Source of the DNA: Pannonibacter tanglangensis
Lineage (GTDB): Bacteria; Pseudomonadota; Alphaproteobacteria; Rhizobiales; Stappiaceae
Reading direction: 5' to 3' (one strand)
NCBI RefSeq assembly: GCF_009915685.1
Contig: NZ_JAABLP010000004.1
Length of the DNA stretch: 64,000 nucleotides
Position 1 is the first letter of the stretch, and every line of letters begins with the position of its first letter. The notes beneath the pieces were generated by a model that was given only the letters and a program-made list of their open reading frames with translations, did no database searches and had not been told where the DNA came from. A program made the position numbers and the translations under genes. Below, piece by piece: positions 18,199 through 25,899 of this stretch.

Positions 18199-19896
18199 AT
18201 GGCCAAGCCGGAGATGCGCACCCCGCCGGGCAAGGGCCCGCTGATCCAGCAGATCCGCCTGTGGTCAGGGCTGATCCTGTTCGTCTTTGCCACCGGCCAT
18301 TTCCTCAACCATGCCCTCGGCAATGTCTCGGTCGACTGGGCCCAGACGATGCAGGACATGCGCCTTGCCATCTGGTGGACATGGCCCGGCACCGCCCTTC
18401 TCTACGGTGCGCTGCTCGTCCACGTCGGCCTTGCGCTGTACCGCATCGCCAGCCGCCGCACGTTCCGCATGCCGGCCTGGGAGGCTGTCCAGCTGCTTCT
18501 GGGGCTGGCCATCCCCTATCTCCTCATCCGCCACATCCTCATGACCCGTGGCGCCGTGGTCCGCTATGACGCGGTGATGGACTACCAGCACGAGCTGTCG
18601 GTGCTGTGGCCGGGGTCGGGCCTGACCCAGAGCCTGCTGCTGGTGATCGTCTGGCTGCACGGCTGCATCGGCATCCACTACTGGCTGCGGCTGAAGCCCT
18701 GGTATCCGAACTGGCGCGGCACGCTGCTGACCATCGCTGTTGCCGTTCCGATCCTGTCGGTGACCGGCTGGATCAACGGCGCCCGCCGCCTCGTGCTTGA
18801 AGGCCAGTACATGCTGAAGGTCACCCCGCAGCAGACGGCCGAGCTGCAGGTGCTGGCGGATGCCGGCCGCATTGTCTTCTTCGCGCTGGTGCTGCTGGCC
18901 ATCGCCATCTCGCTGCTGCGCCAGTTCGGGGGCCTTGGCCGCCGTCCGATCACGGTGCATTACCTCGGCGAGAAATCCGTGCGCGCCCGCCCCGGCCCGA
19001 CCCTGCTCGAAATCAGTCGGATGAAGGGCGTGCCGCACATGTCGGTGTGCGGCGGGCGGGCCCGCTGCTCCACCTGCCGGACGCTGATCGTCTCCGGCGC
19101 CAGCGACCTCCCGGCCCCCGGCACGACCGAGCAGCAGGTGCTGCAGCGCATCCACGCCGGCAAGAACGTGCGCCTCGCCTGCCAGGTGCGCCCGGCGGCC
19201 GACCTGGTGGTGCGGCCGCTGCTGCATGGCGGCACGATGGTGCCCCGCGAAGGCCTGCAGGACCGCTATCGCTGGGGCACGGAACAGCCGGTCGTGGTGA
19301 TGTTCGTCGACCTGCGCGGCTTCACCTCGCTGAGCGAGGGACGCCTGCCCTTCGACGTCGTGTTCATCCTCAACCGCTATGTCGACAGCGTGGTCCGGGT
19401 GATCCGCAAGCACGACGGCATGATCGACAAGGTGATGGGCGACGGCATCATGGCGCTGTTCGGGGTCGAGAGCGGCATGGCCGCAGGATCACGCTCGGCC
19501 CTGGCGGCAATCGTCGATCTCGCCGATGAACTCAAGCGGGTCAACCGCGACCTCGCGGCGCAGCTGTCGGCGCCGTTGCGCATCGCTGTCGGGCTGCACG
19601 GCGGTGCCGCCATCCTCGGGCGGATCGGCCTCGACGGACGCAACGGCGTGGCCTCCGGCCTGACGGCGCTGGGGGATGTGGTCAACGTGGCCAGCCGGCT
19701 GGAGGGCGTCGCCAAGGAGCAGAACGCCCTGGCCGCGATCTCGCTGGATGTGCTCACGGCCTCCGGCGCGGCACTAGATCCCTTCCTGCCCCTGCTCAAG
19801 GTGCCGATCCGGGGACGCACGGCACCACTTGACGTTGCCTGCCCGGCCAGTCCCGGACCGATCCTGGCCGCGCTCGACCGTGCCTCGGCCGCCTGA
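18199..19896 (+). CDS. Class III adenylate cyclase with haem-b-like membrane anchor and [2Fe-2S] ferredoxin domain
   Basis: The 565-residue protein has three parts. Residues about 15-240 hold six membrane segments resembling a succinate-dehydrogenase cytochrome b anchor, rich in helix-borne histidines (ATGHFLNHALG, LLVHVGLAL, LLIRHIL, WLHGCIGIHYW). Residues about 255-340 are a plant-type [2Fe-2S] ferredoxin with CGGRARCSTC and a later LACQV cysteine. Residues about 365-540 are a class III cyclase catalytic domain: MFVDLRGFTSLSEG (metal aspartate), KVMGDGIMALFG, and GDVVNVASRLE (transition-state asparagine and arginine). To my recollection this matches Sinorhizobium meliloti CyaC, described as quinone/redox responsive. 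The likely product is cAMP. Confidence 0.88.
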   Translation: MAKPEMRTPPGKGPLIQQIRLWSGLILFVFATGHFLNHALGNVSVDWAQTMQDMRLAIWWTWPGTALLYGALLVHVGLALYRIASRRTFRMPAWEAVQLLLGLAIPYLLIRHILMTRGAVVRYDAVMDYQHELSVLWPGSGLTQSLLLVIVWLHGCIGIHYWLRLKPWYPNWRGTLLTIAVAVPILSVTGWINGARRLVLEGQYMLKVTPQQTAELQVLADAGRIVFFALVLLAIAISLLRQFGGLGRRPITVHYLGEKSVRARPGPTLLEISRMKGVPHMSVCGGRARCSTCRTLIVSGASDLPAPGTTEQQVLQRIHAGKNVRLACQVRPAADLVVRPLLHGGTMVPREGLQDRYRWGTEQPVVVMFVDLRGFTSLSEGRLPFDVVFILNRYVDSVVRVIRKHDGMIDKVMGDGIMALFGVESGMAAGSRSALAAIVDLADELKRVNRDLAAQLSAPLRIAVGLHGGAAILGRIGLDGRNGVASGLTALGDVVNVASRLEGVAKEQNALAAISLDVLTASGAALDPFLPLLKVPIRGRTAPLDVACPASPGPILAALDRASAA

Positions 19897-19962
19897 CCGG
19901 CACAGGCACGTGAAGCAATTCAATTCCAAATTGCAACGGAGGCGCAGCTGCAACAGGGTGAA

Positions 19963-19980
19963 TTTGTCATATAAGACAAA
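19963..19980. promoter_or_regulatory. Inverted repeat upstream of the peptide ABC operon
   Basis: TTTGTC, six bases (ATATAA), GACAAA form a dyad in an AT-rich pocket 130-145 bases before the binding-protein gene. The placement suits an operator over the promoter. The regulator is not identifiable. Confidence 0.45.
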
Positions 19981-20065
19981 AATTTAGCTCTGGACTGATC
20001 CGGCACGCCCCTGCCATGATGGTCAAATGATCTTCGCAAGATTGCAAGATCTTCCAGACACTTGA

Positions 20066-20089
20066 CCCTGCGACCCTCAGGTTGCAGGG
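20066..20089 (+). promoter_or_regulatory. Leader hairpin before the ABC binding-protein gene
   Basis: CCCTGCGACC, loop CTCA, GGTTGCAGGG form a 10-pair stem with one G-U pair, ending 17 bases before the ATG. It sits just before the ribosome site and could influence translation or mRNA stability. Confidence 0.45.
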
Positions 20090-20106
20090 GTCCGGAGCAC
20101 GGGCCC

Positions 20107-21777
20107 ATGCTGAAGCGCACTGACCGTCCGGCCCGCCCAGAGGCGGGTCATCTTTCTTCTGCCCTCGGCAAGGCGGCGCGCCACCTGCGCCAGGCGGGAT
20201 GTCTTGCCGCCGGCGCGCTCGCGCTGGCACTGCCGCTCATGGCCTCCGCGCCCGCCCGGGCGGAAACGCTGAAATATGCCTATCAGGGACCGCTGAACCA
20301 GCTTGACCCCTACAGCCTCAACGAGACCTTCACGCTCGCCACGCTGAGCAATGTCTACGAGGGCCTGGTCCGGCGGAACGAGCGGCTGGAGATCGAGCCG
20401 GCCCTGGCCGAACGCTGGGAGCTGATCAGCCCGACCCACTGGCGGTTCCACCTGCGCAAGGGCGTGAAGTTCCACAACGGCAACGACTTCACCGCCGACG
20501 ACGTGGTGTTCTCGGCCGAGCGGGTGCGGGCCAAGGGCTCGGACCTCGCCACGCGGCTCGGACCGACGGTCCGGGTCGAGGCGGTGGACGCGCATACGGT
20601 CGACTTCCTGCTCGATGCCCCCAACCCCATCCTGCACTCGGAGTGGGAAACCTGGCTGATCATGGACCGGGAGTGGACCGAGGCGAACAACGCCGTGGCG
20701 GTCACCTCCGCCTCCGACACGGTCGCCAACCACGCCGCGCTCGCCGCCAACGGAACGGGACCGTTCCGCATCGTCAGCCACGAACCCGGGGTGCGGACCG
20801 TGTTCGAGCCCCATTCCGGCTGGTGGGACGTGGCCCTGCACAACCTGACCCGCGTCGAGTTCACGCCGGTCGCCTCCGACGCGACCCGCGTGGCAGCGCT
20901 GCTGTCCGGCGAGCTCGACATGATCTTTCCCGTGCCGGTGCAGGACGTGAAGCGGGTCGAGGAAACCGACGGCACCCGGGCCCTGATCGGGCCGGAGCTG
21001 CGGACCATCTACATCGGCATGGACCAGCGGCGCGCGGAACTCGGCCATGCCAGCGTGAAGGGCAAGAACCCGTTCAAGGACGTGCGCGTGCGCAAGGCGG
21101 TCTACCAGGCAATCGACATCGAGGCGATCCGTTCAAAGATCATGCGCGGCATGTCGACCCCGGCCGCCCTGCTGATCTCGCCCTACCTGTTCAGCCGCGC
21201 GGGCGAGTTCGAGCGCTGGCCCCATGATCCGGCAGCCGCCCGGGCGCTGCTGGCCGAGGCCGGCTATCCGGAGGGCTTCGAGCTGGTGATGGACTGCTCC
21301 AACGACCGCTATGTCAATGACGAGGCGATCTGCCAGGCCGTTGCCCAGATGCTGACCAAGGTCGGCATCCGCACGCGGGTCAATGCCGAGCCGAAGGCGA
21401 AGTACTTCGGCCGGGTGCTGGCCTCCGGCGGCTTCGACACCTCGTTCTTCATGCTGGGCTGGACGCCCGGCTCCTTCGACAGCTGGAACGTGCTGGCCAA
21501 CCTGGCCACCTGCCGCGATGATGCCGGCAAGGGCGGCGCCTTCAATGTCGGCGGCTATTGCAACGAGACCGTCGACGCCCTGGCCACGCAGATCCTGTCG
21601 GAAAACGACAAGGCCACCCGCGACGAGCTGATCGCCAAGGCCTTCCGCATCCTGCATGAGGACGTCGCCTACATCCCGCTGCACCAGCAGGGCCTGGCCT
21701 GGGGCGTGACGGACCGGCTGAGCGTCGCCCAGCGGGCCGACGACCAGTTCCTGTTCCGCTTCGTCACCAAGAACTGA
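20107..21777 (+). CDS. ABC transporter substrate-binding protein, peptide/nickel (SBP_bac_5) family
   Basis: The 556-residue protein is an exported binding protein of the DppA/OppA type. A long signal region with a hydrophobic core (LAAGALALALPLMASAPARA) ends near residue 55. The mature N-terminus LKYAYQGPLNQLDPYSLNE, then WRFHLRKGVKFHNGNDFTADDVVFS and the late GWTPGSFDSWNVL are family hallmarks. It should capture a peptide or similar ligand for the two permeases and double ATPase that follow. ATG 20107 is preferred over an upstream start. The ligand cannot be deduced; dipeptides, glutathione and nickel chelates are all possible. Confidence 0.9.
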   Translation: MLKRTDRPARPEAGHLSSALGKAARHLRQAGCLAAGALALALPLMASAPARAETLKYAYQGPLNQLDPYSLNETFTLATLSNVYEGLVRRNERLEIEPALAERWELISPTHWRFHLRKGVKFHNGNDFTADDVVFSAERVRAKGSDLATRLGPTVRVEAVDAHTVDFLLDAPNPILHSEWETWLIMDREWTEANNAVAVTSASDTVANHAALAANGTGPFRIVSHEPGVRTVFEPHSGWWDVALHNLTRVEFTPVASDATRVAALLSGELDMIFPVPVQDVKRVEETDGTRALIGPELRTIYIGMDQRRAELGHASVKGKNPFKDVRVRKAVYQAIDIEAIRSKIMRGMSTPAALLISPYLFSRAGEFERWPHDPAAARALLAEAGYPEGFELVMDCSNDRYVNDEAICQAVAQMLTKVGIRTRVNAEPKAKYFGRVLASGGFDTSFFMLGWTPGSFDSWNVLANLATCRDDAGKGGAFNVGGYCNETVDALATQILSENDKATRDELIAKAFRILHEDVAYIPLHQQGLAWGVTDRLSVAQRADDQFLFRFVTKN

Positions 21778-21832
21778 TCCGGCCGGTGCAAGGGACGGGC
21801 TTGAGCAGACGGACGAGGCGCGGAGGGCTGGG

Positions 21833-22804
21833 ATGATCGGGTTTGCGCTCCGGCGGCTGGCGCAGGGCCTCGGCGTGATGCTGGCCGTGGCGCTGATCGC
21901 CTTCACGCTGTTCCGCTTCGTCGGCGATCCGGTGCACCAGATGACCGGGATCGAGACCTCGGCAGCCGACAAGGCAGCGCTGCGGACCGAACTGGGCCTG
22001 GATGATCCCGTGGTGGTCCAGTTCGGCCGTTTCGTCGTCCGTGCGGCCACATTCGATTTCGGCACCTCCTACCAGTTCCGGCAGCCCGTCGCCGACCTCT
22101 TCGCCAAGCGCCTGCCTGCAACCCTGGAACTGGCCTTCACCTCGGCGCTGCTGGCCCTCGCCCTCGGCATTCCGATGGGCATCTACACGGCGCTGCGGCC
22201 GCAGACCTGGCTGGCCCGGCTGATCCTTTCGCTGTCGCTTGCCGGGATCTCGTTGCCGACCTTCTTCATCGGCATGCTGCTGATCTTCGTCTTCGCCGTC
22301 AGCCTGCAGTGGCTGCCAAGCTTCGGCCGGGGCGAGGTGGTGGCGCTGGGAAGCTGGTGGACCACCGGCTTCCTGACCTCCTCGGGGCTCAAGGCCCTGG
22401 TGCTGCCCGCGGTGACGCTGGCGCTCTACCAGATGACGCTGGTCACCCGGCTGATCCGGGCCGAAATGCTGGAGGTGATCCGCGCCGACTACATCCGCTT
22501 CGCGCAGGCCCGCGGCCTGCCCGACCGGCTGGTGCATTTCCGCCATGCGCTGAAGAACACCCTGGTGCCCGTGGTCACCATCACCGGCCTGCAGCTCGGC
22601 TCGATCATCGCCTTCGCCACCATCACCGAGACCGTGTTCCAGTGGCCCGGCATGGGCCTGCTGTTCCTGCAGGCGGTGCAGAACGCGGACATCCCGATCA
22701 TGGCCGCCTACCTGATGCTGACGGCGCTCATCTTCGTGACCATCAACATGATCGTCGACCTGCTCTATGCGCTGATCGACCCGCGCCTGAGGGTGCCGGC
22801 ATGA
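21833..22804 (+). CDS. ABC transporter permease, DppB type
   Basis: The 323-residue permease opens with IGFALRRLAQGLGVMLAVALIAFTLF, the usual DppB N-terminus, and has about six membrane segments. The ATPase-docking EAA loop is recognisable at RADYIRFAQARGLPDRLV (about residue 220). It forms one half of the membrane channel. A GGAGGG-like ribosome site precedes the ATG. Its stop overlaps the next permease start as ATGA, showing translational coupling. Confidence 0.92.
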   Translation: MIGFALRRLAQGLGVMLAVALIAFTLFRFVGDPVHQMTGIETSAADKAALRTELGLDDPVVVQFGRFVVRAATFDFGTSYQFRQPVADLFAKRLPATLELAFTSALLALALGIPMGIYTALRPQTWLARLILSLSLAGISLPTFFIGMLLIFVFAVSLQWLPSFGRGEVVALGSWWTTGFLTSSGLKALVLPAVTLALYQMTLVTRLIRAEMLEVIRADYIRFAQARGLPDRLVHFRHALKNTLVPVVTITGLQLGSIIAFATITETVFQWPGMGLLFLQAVQNADIPIMAAYLMLTALIFVTINMIVDLLYALIDPRLRVPA

Positions 22805-23742
22805 CGGGCCGGAAGATCCGCGCCGGGCTGGCAGAGCGGCTGCAGCGTCTGACCGCAAGCGACGTCTGGTCGGCGGTGCGCCGCTCGCCGACCGCCCTCC
22901 TGGCGGCCTCCGTGACGCTGCTGTTCGTGGCCGCCGCCCTGTTCGCCCCGCTGATCGCGCCGCAGGACCCCTTCGACCTGGCAACGATCAGCGTGCTCGA
23001 CGCGCGCCTGCCCCCCCTCTGGATGGACGGCGGCGATGCCCGCTTCCTGCTCGGCACCGACGATCAGGGCCGCGACATCCTCTCGGCCATCCTCTACGGC
23101 CTCAGGGTCTCGCTCGCCGTCGGGCTGACGGCCGTGGCCATCGCCGCGACTGCCGGCATCGCCATCGGCCTTGCGGCCGGCTATGCCGGCGGCTGGGCCG
23201 ACGCGGCGCTGATGCGCCTCGCCGACGTGCAGCTCACCTTCCCGGCCATCCTGATCGCCCTGCTCATCGACGGCGCGCTGCACGGGTTGGTCGGTCGGCC
23301 GGATGATGCGACCCCGGCCTTTGTCGTGCTGGTCCTGGCGCTGTCGCTCTCTTTCTGGGTGCAGTATGCCCGCACGGTGCGCGGGGCAACGATGGTGGAG
23401 AAGACCAAGGACTATGTGCTTGCCGCCCGGATCATGGGCCTGCCGGCACCGCTGATCCTGCTGCGCCACATCCTGCCGAACGTGCTCGGCCCGGTGCTGG
23501 TGATCGCCACGATCAACCTGGCCGTCGCCATCCTGACAGAGGCCACCCTCTCCTTCCTCGGCGTCGGCATGCCGCCGACCGAACCCTCGCTCGGCACGCT
23601 GATCGCCACCGGCAATGACTTCCTCTATGGCGGCGAATGGTGGATCGCGCTGTTTCCGGGCGGCGCGCTGGCGCTCCTCGTGCTGGCGGTCAACCTGCTC
23701 GGCGACGTCCTGCGCGACGCGCTCAATCCGAAACTGAGGTAG
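22801..23742 (+). CDS. ABC transporter permease, DppC type
   Basis: The 313-residue permease carries the DppC N-terminal pattern (LFAPLIAPQDPFDLATI, then FLLGTDDQGRDILSAILYG) and an EAA loop at KDYVLAARIMGLPAPLILLRHILPN (about residue 205). It pairs with the upstream DppB-type subunit. ATG 22801 overlaps the previous stop (ATGA); a longer in-frame version starting inside the previous gene is rejected. Four bases separate its stop from the ATPase start. Confidence 0.92.
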   Translation: MTGRKIRAGLAERLQRLTASDVWSAVRRSPTALLAASVTLLFVAAALFAPLIAPQDPFDLATISVLDARLPPLWMDGGDARFLLGTDDQGRDILSAILYGLRVSLAVGLTAVAIAATAGIAIGLAAGYAGGWADAALMRLADVQLTFPAILIALLIDGALHGLVGRPDDATPAFVVLVLALSLSFWVQYARTVRGATMVEKTKDYVLAARIMGLPAPLILLRHILPNVLGPVLVIATINLAVAILTEATLSFLGVGMPPTEPSLGTLIATGNDFLYGGEWWIALFPGGALALLVLAVNLLGDVLRDALNPKLR

Positions 23743-23746
23743 GCCG

Positions 23747-25555
23747 GTGGCACTGCTCGAGATCGACGCCCTGCGCATCGAGTTTCCCACCCGCGACGGC
23801 GTGTTCGTGGCCGTGGACGGGGTGAGCCTGTCTCTGCAGCCGGGCGAGATCCTGGGCCTTGTCGGCGAAAGCGGTGCCGGCAAGTCGACGGTCGGCAGCG
23901 CGGTGATCGGGCTTCTCCCCGCCCCGGGGCACATCGCCGGCGGCCGCATCCACCTGTCCGGCACACGCATCGACACCTTGCCCGACCCCGAGCGCAAGGC
24001 GCTCAGGGGCCGGCGCATCGGCATGATCTTCCAGGACCCGCAGACCGCGCTGAACCCGCTGGAGACCGTCGGGGCGCAGCTGGTCGAGACGATCCGCGTG
24101 CACCTGCCGCTCGGTCGCGCCGAGGCCCGCACACGCGCAGCCGACCTGATGACGGCGGTCGGGATCCCCGATCCGCAGACCCGGCTGGACCAGTATCCGC
24201 ACCAGTTCTCCGGCGGCCTGCGGCAGCGCGCGGTGATCGCACTGGCGCTCGCCGCCGGTCCGGACGTCATCATCGCCGACGAGCCGACCACGGCCCTGGA
24301 CGTGTCGATCCAGGCGCAGATCCTGGCGCTCCTGAAGGACCTCTGCGCGCAGCGCCGCATGGGCATGCTGCTGATCACCCACGACATGGGCGTCATCGCC
24401 GGCACCACAGACCGTGTCGCCATCCTGCATCACGGCCGCCTCGTCGAGGAGGGGCCGACCGCCGAGGTGCTCGGGCGGCCGCGCCATCCTTACACGCGCA
24501 GTCTCGTGGCCGCCGTGCCCCGCACCGACCTGCGGCTGGCGCGGTTTCCCGTGCCCGGGAGCAGTGCGTCTGATGCGGGGGCAGCCGGGGGGATCGACCT
24601 CAGCACACACTGGCTCGGTCAGGGGAGCAGCAGGGCAGCCCGAGGGGCTGGCGAGACAGGCGTAACGGGAAAGACAGGCGAGACGGGAAAGACGGGCGAG
24701 ACGGGAAAGACAGGCGAGACCGGGGAAACGCCGCTTCTGGAGGTCGACGCGGTGTCGCTGGACTTCGCCGCCCGGGCACGGCTGTTCGGACGCCGGGGCG
24801 CGTCGATCACGGCGGTCAGGTCGGTCTCGCTGCGCATCGCACCGGGAGAAAGCTACGGACTGGTGGGCGAGAGCGGGTCCGGCAAGTCGACACTGGCCCG
24901 CCTGATCGCGGGGCTGCATCGCCCGGACACCGGGCGGATCCGCCTGGCCGGAGAGGACCTGCATGCCCCGCGCAGCCGGCCGGCGCAGCTTGCGCTGCAG
25001 CGACAGATGCAGATGATCTTCCAGGACCCCTATTCGTCGCTGAACGGGCGCATGCACGTCCGCGACATCATCGCCGAGCCGATCCGCTTCCACCGCCTTG
25101 CGGCCAGCGGCGCCGAGACGGACCGGATCGTCGACGACCTGCTCGACCATGTCGGGCTGGGCGCGGCGGCCGGGCGGCGCTTCCCGCACTCCTTTTCCGG
25201 AGGCCAGCGCCAGCGGATCTCCATCGCCCGTGCGCTCGCCTCCCGCCCGCGGTTCCTGATCTGCGACGAACCGACCTCGGCGCTGGACGTGTCGATCCAG
25301 GCGCAGATCCTGAACCTGCTGAAGGACCTGCAGGCCGAACTGGGCCTGACGCTGCTGTTCATCAGTCACAATCTGGCCGTCGTCCGGCAGATGTGCGACC
25401 GCGTCGGGGTGTTGCGCCAGGGGGAGCTGTGCGAAGAGGGGCCGGTCGACCAGATCTTCAGCCGGCCTCAGCATGCCTATACACAGCACCTCCTGTCACT
25501 GATGCCGCCGCTGACGCTGCTGGCAAGACCGGAGACGCTCACCGGACCGGAATGA
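23747..25555 (+). CDS. Fused DppD-DppF double ATP-binding subunit
   Basis: The 602-residue protein contains two complete ABC ATPases in one chain, replacing the usual DppD and DppF pair. Domain 1 (about residues 1-265) has Walker A GESGAGKS, signature FSGGLRQR, and Walker B VIIADEPT. Domain 2 (about residues 325-600) has GESGSGKS, FSGGQRQR and LICDEPT. The linker (about 300-328) contains GETGKT repeats encoded by an 18-base tandem repeat. The gene starts with GTG. Fused ATPases of this kind (YejF/GsiA-like) are known for peptide and glutathione importers. The repeat linker is the unusual part. Confidence 0.92.
   Translation: MALLEIDALRIEFPTRDGVFVAVDGVSLSLQPGEILGLVGESGAGKSTVGSAVIGLLPAPGHIAGGRIHLSGTRIDTLPDPERKALRGRRIGMIFQDPQTALNPLETVGAQLVETIRVHLPLGRAEARTRAADLMTAVGIPDPQTRLDQYPHQFSGGLRQRAVIALALAAGPDVIIADEPTTALDVSIQAQILALLKDLCAQRRMGMLLITHDMGVIAGTTDRVAILHHGRLVEEGPTAEVLGRPRHPYTRSLVAAVPRTDLRLARFPVPGSSASDAGAAGGIDLSTHWLGQGSSRAARGAGETGVTGKTGETGKTGETGKTGETGETPLLEVDAVSLDFAARARLFGRRGASITAVRSVSLRIAPGESYGLVGESGSGKSTLARLIAGLHRPDTGRIRLAGEDLHAPRSRPAQLALQRQMQMIFQDPYSSLNGRMHVRDIIAEPIRFHRLAASGAETDRIVDDLLDHVGLGAAAGRRFPHSFSGGQRQRISIARALASRPRFLICDEPTSALDVSIQAQILNLLKDLQAELGLTLLFISHNLAVVRQMCDRVGVLRQGELCEEGPVDQIFSRPQHAYTQHLLSLMPPLTLLARPETLTGPE
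24650..24730 (+). repeat. 18-base in-frame tandem repeat in the ATPase linker
   Basis: Two nearly identical 18-base units (ggcgagacgggaaagac plus one base) start at 24677 and 24695, flanked by diverged units on both sides. Each encodes GETGKT, so unit changes would alter linker length without breaking the frame. Confidence 0.85.
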
Positions 25556-25583
25556 CCGGACTCATCTGCGCGACAAAAAAGAA

Positions 25584-25613
25584 GAGGGGAGAGACGCCCC
25601 CGTCTCTCCCCTC
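25584..25613. terminator. Strong hairpin after the ABC operon
   Basis: A 13-pair perfect stem (core GGGGAGAGACG) closes on a CCCC loop 29 bases after the double-ATPase stop. On the plus strand no T run follows. On the minus strand the stem is followed by a T-rich run, so it fits an intrinsic terminator better in that direction. It most likely ends or protects the operon transcript. Confidence 0.6.
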
Positions 25614-25790
25614 ACTACTACGCCCGGTGAAATCATCAAAACATCAATTTGATCCCTCAATACGTCGGATCAACTCAAATTCCTCAAGGGTAGAATACCG
25701 CATTGCAGCATGATGAAAAGGGGGGATCTGCACAAATTGGCGGCAATTCGCTGCCTTCCGCGCCAAAATGTCGTGCAGTGCGGAAGGGGC

Positions 25791-25821
25791 TTGACCTGAC
25801 CACGGCAGGAAGCCCTATCTG
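25791..25821 (+). promoter_or_regulatory. CueR/HmrR-type (MerR family) copper promoter
   Basis: A -35 element TTGACC at 25791-25796 is followed after a long 19-base spacer by TATCTG at 25816-25821. The spacer contains GGAAG ten bases after TTGACCT, the same spacing as in the Escherichia coli copA promoter bound by CueR. Long spacers needing DNA untwisting are the hallmark of MerR-family activation. The regulator gene is not in the window. Confidence 0.7.
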
Positions 25822-25899
25822 GGGGTGGACTGAGGAGCGACGCGCTGCTTCGGCGCCGCTCCTGCCCCAACAAGCATCCCGTCCTGAAGGGTCACCACC

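Larger units (their letters stand above)
25556..25899. other. Intergenic region between the ABC operon and the copper ATPase
   Basis: This 344-base gap holds a strong hairpin near its left end and a CueR-type promoter 80-110 bases before the ATPase start. Its middle part (about 25620-25740) is AT-richer than its surroundings. I see no credible small gene. Confidence 0.6.

Noticed and set aside
25584..25613. A standard plus-strand intrinsic terminator
   Set aside because: The stem is perfect but no T run follows on the plus strand, so it is kept only as a hairpin of uncertain direction.
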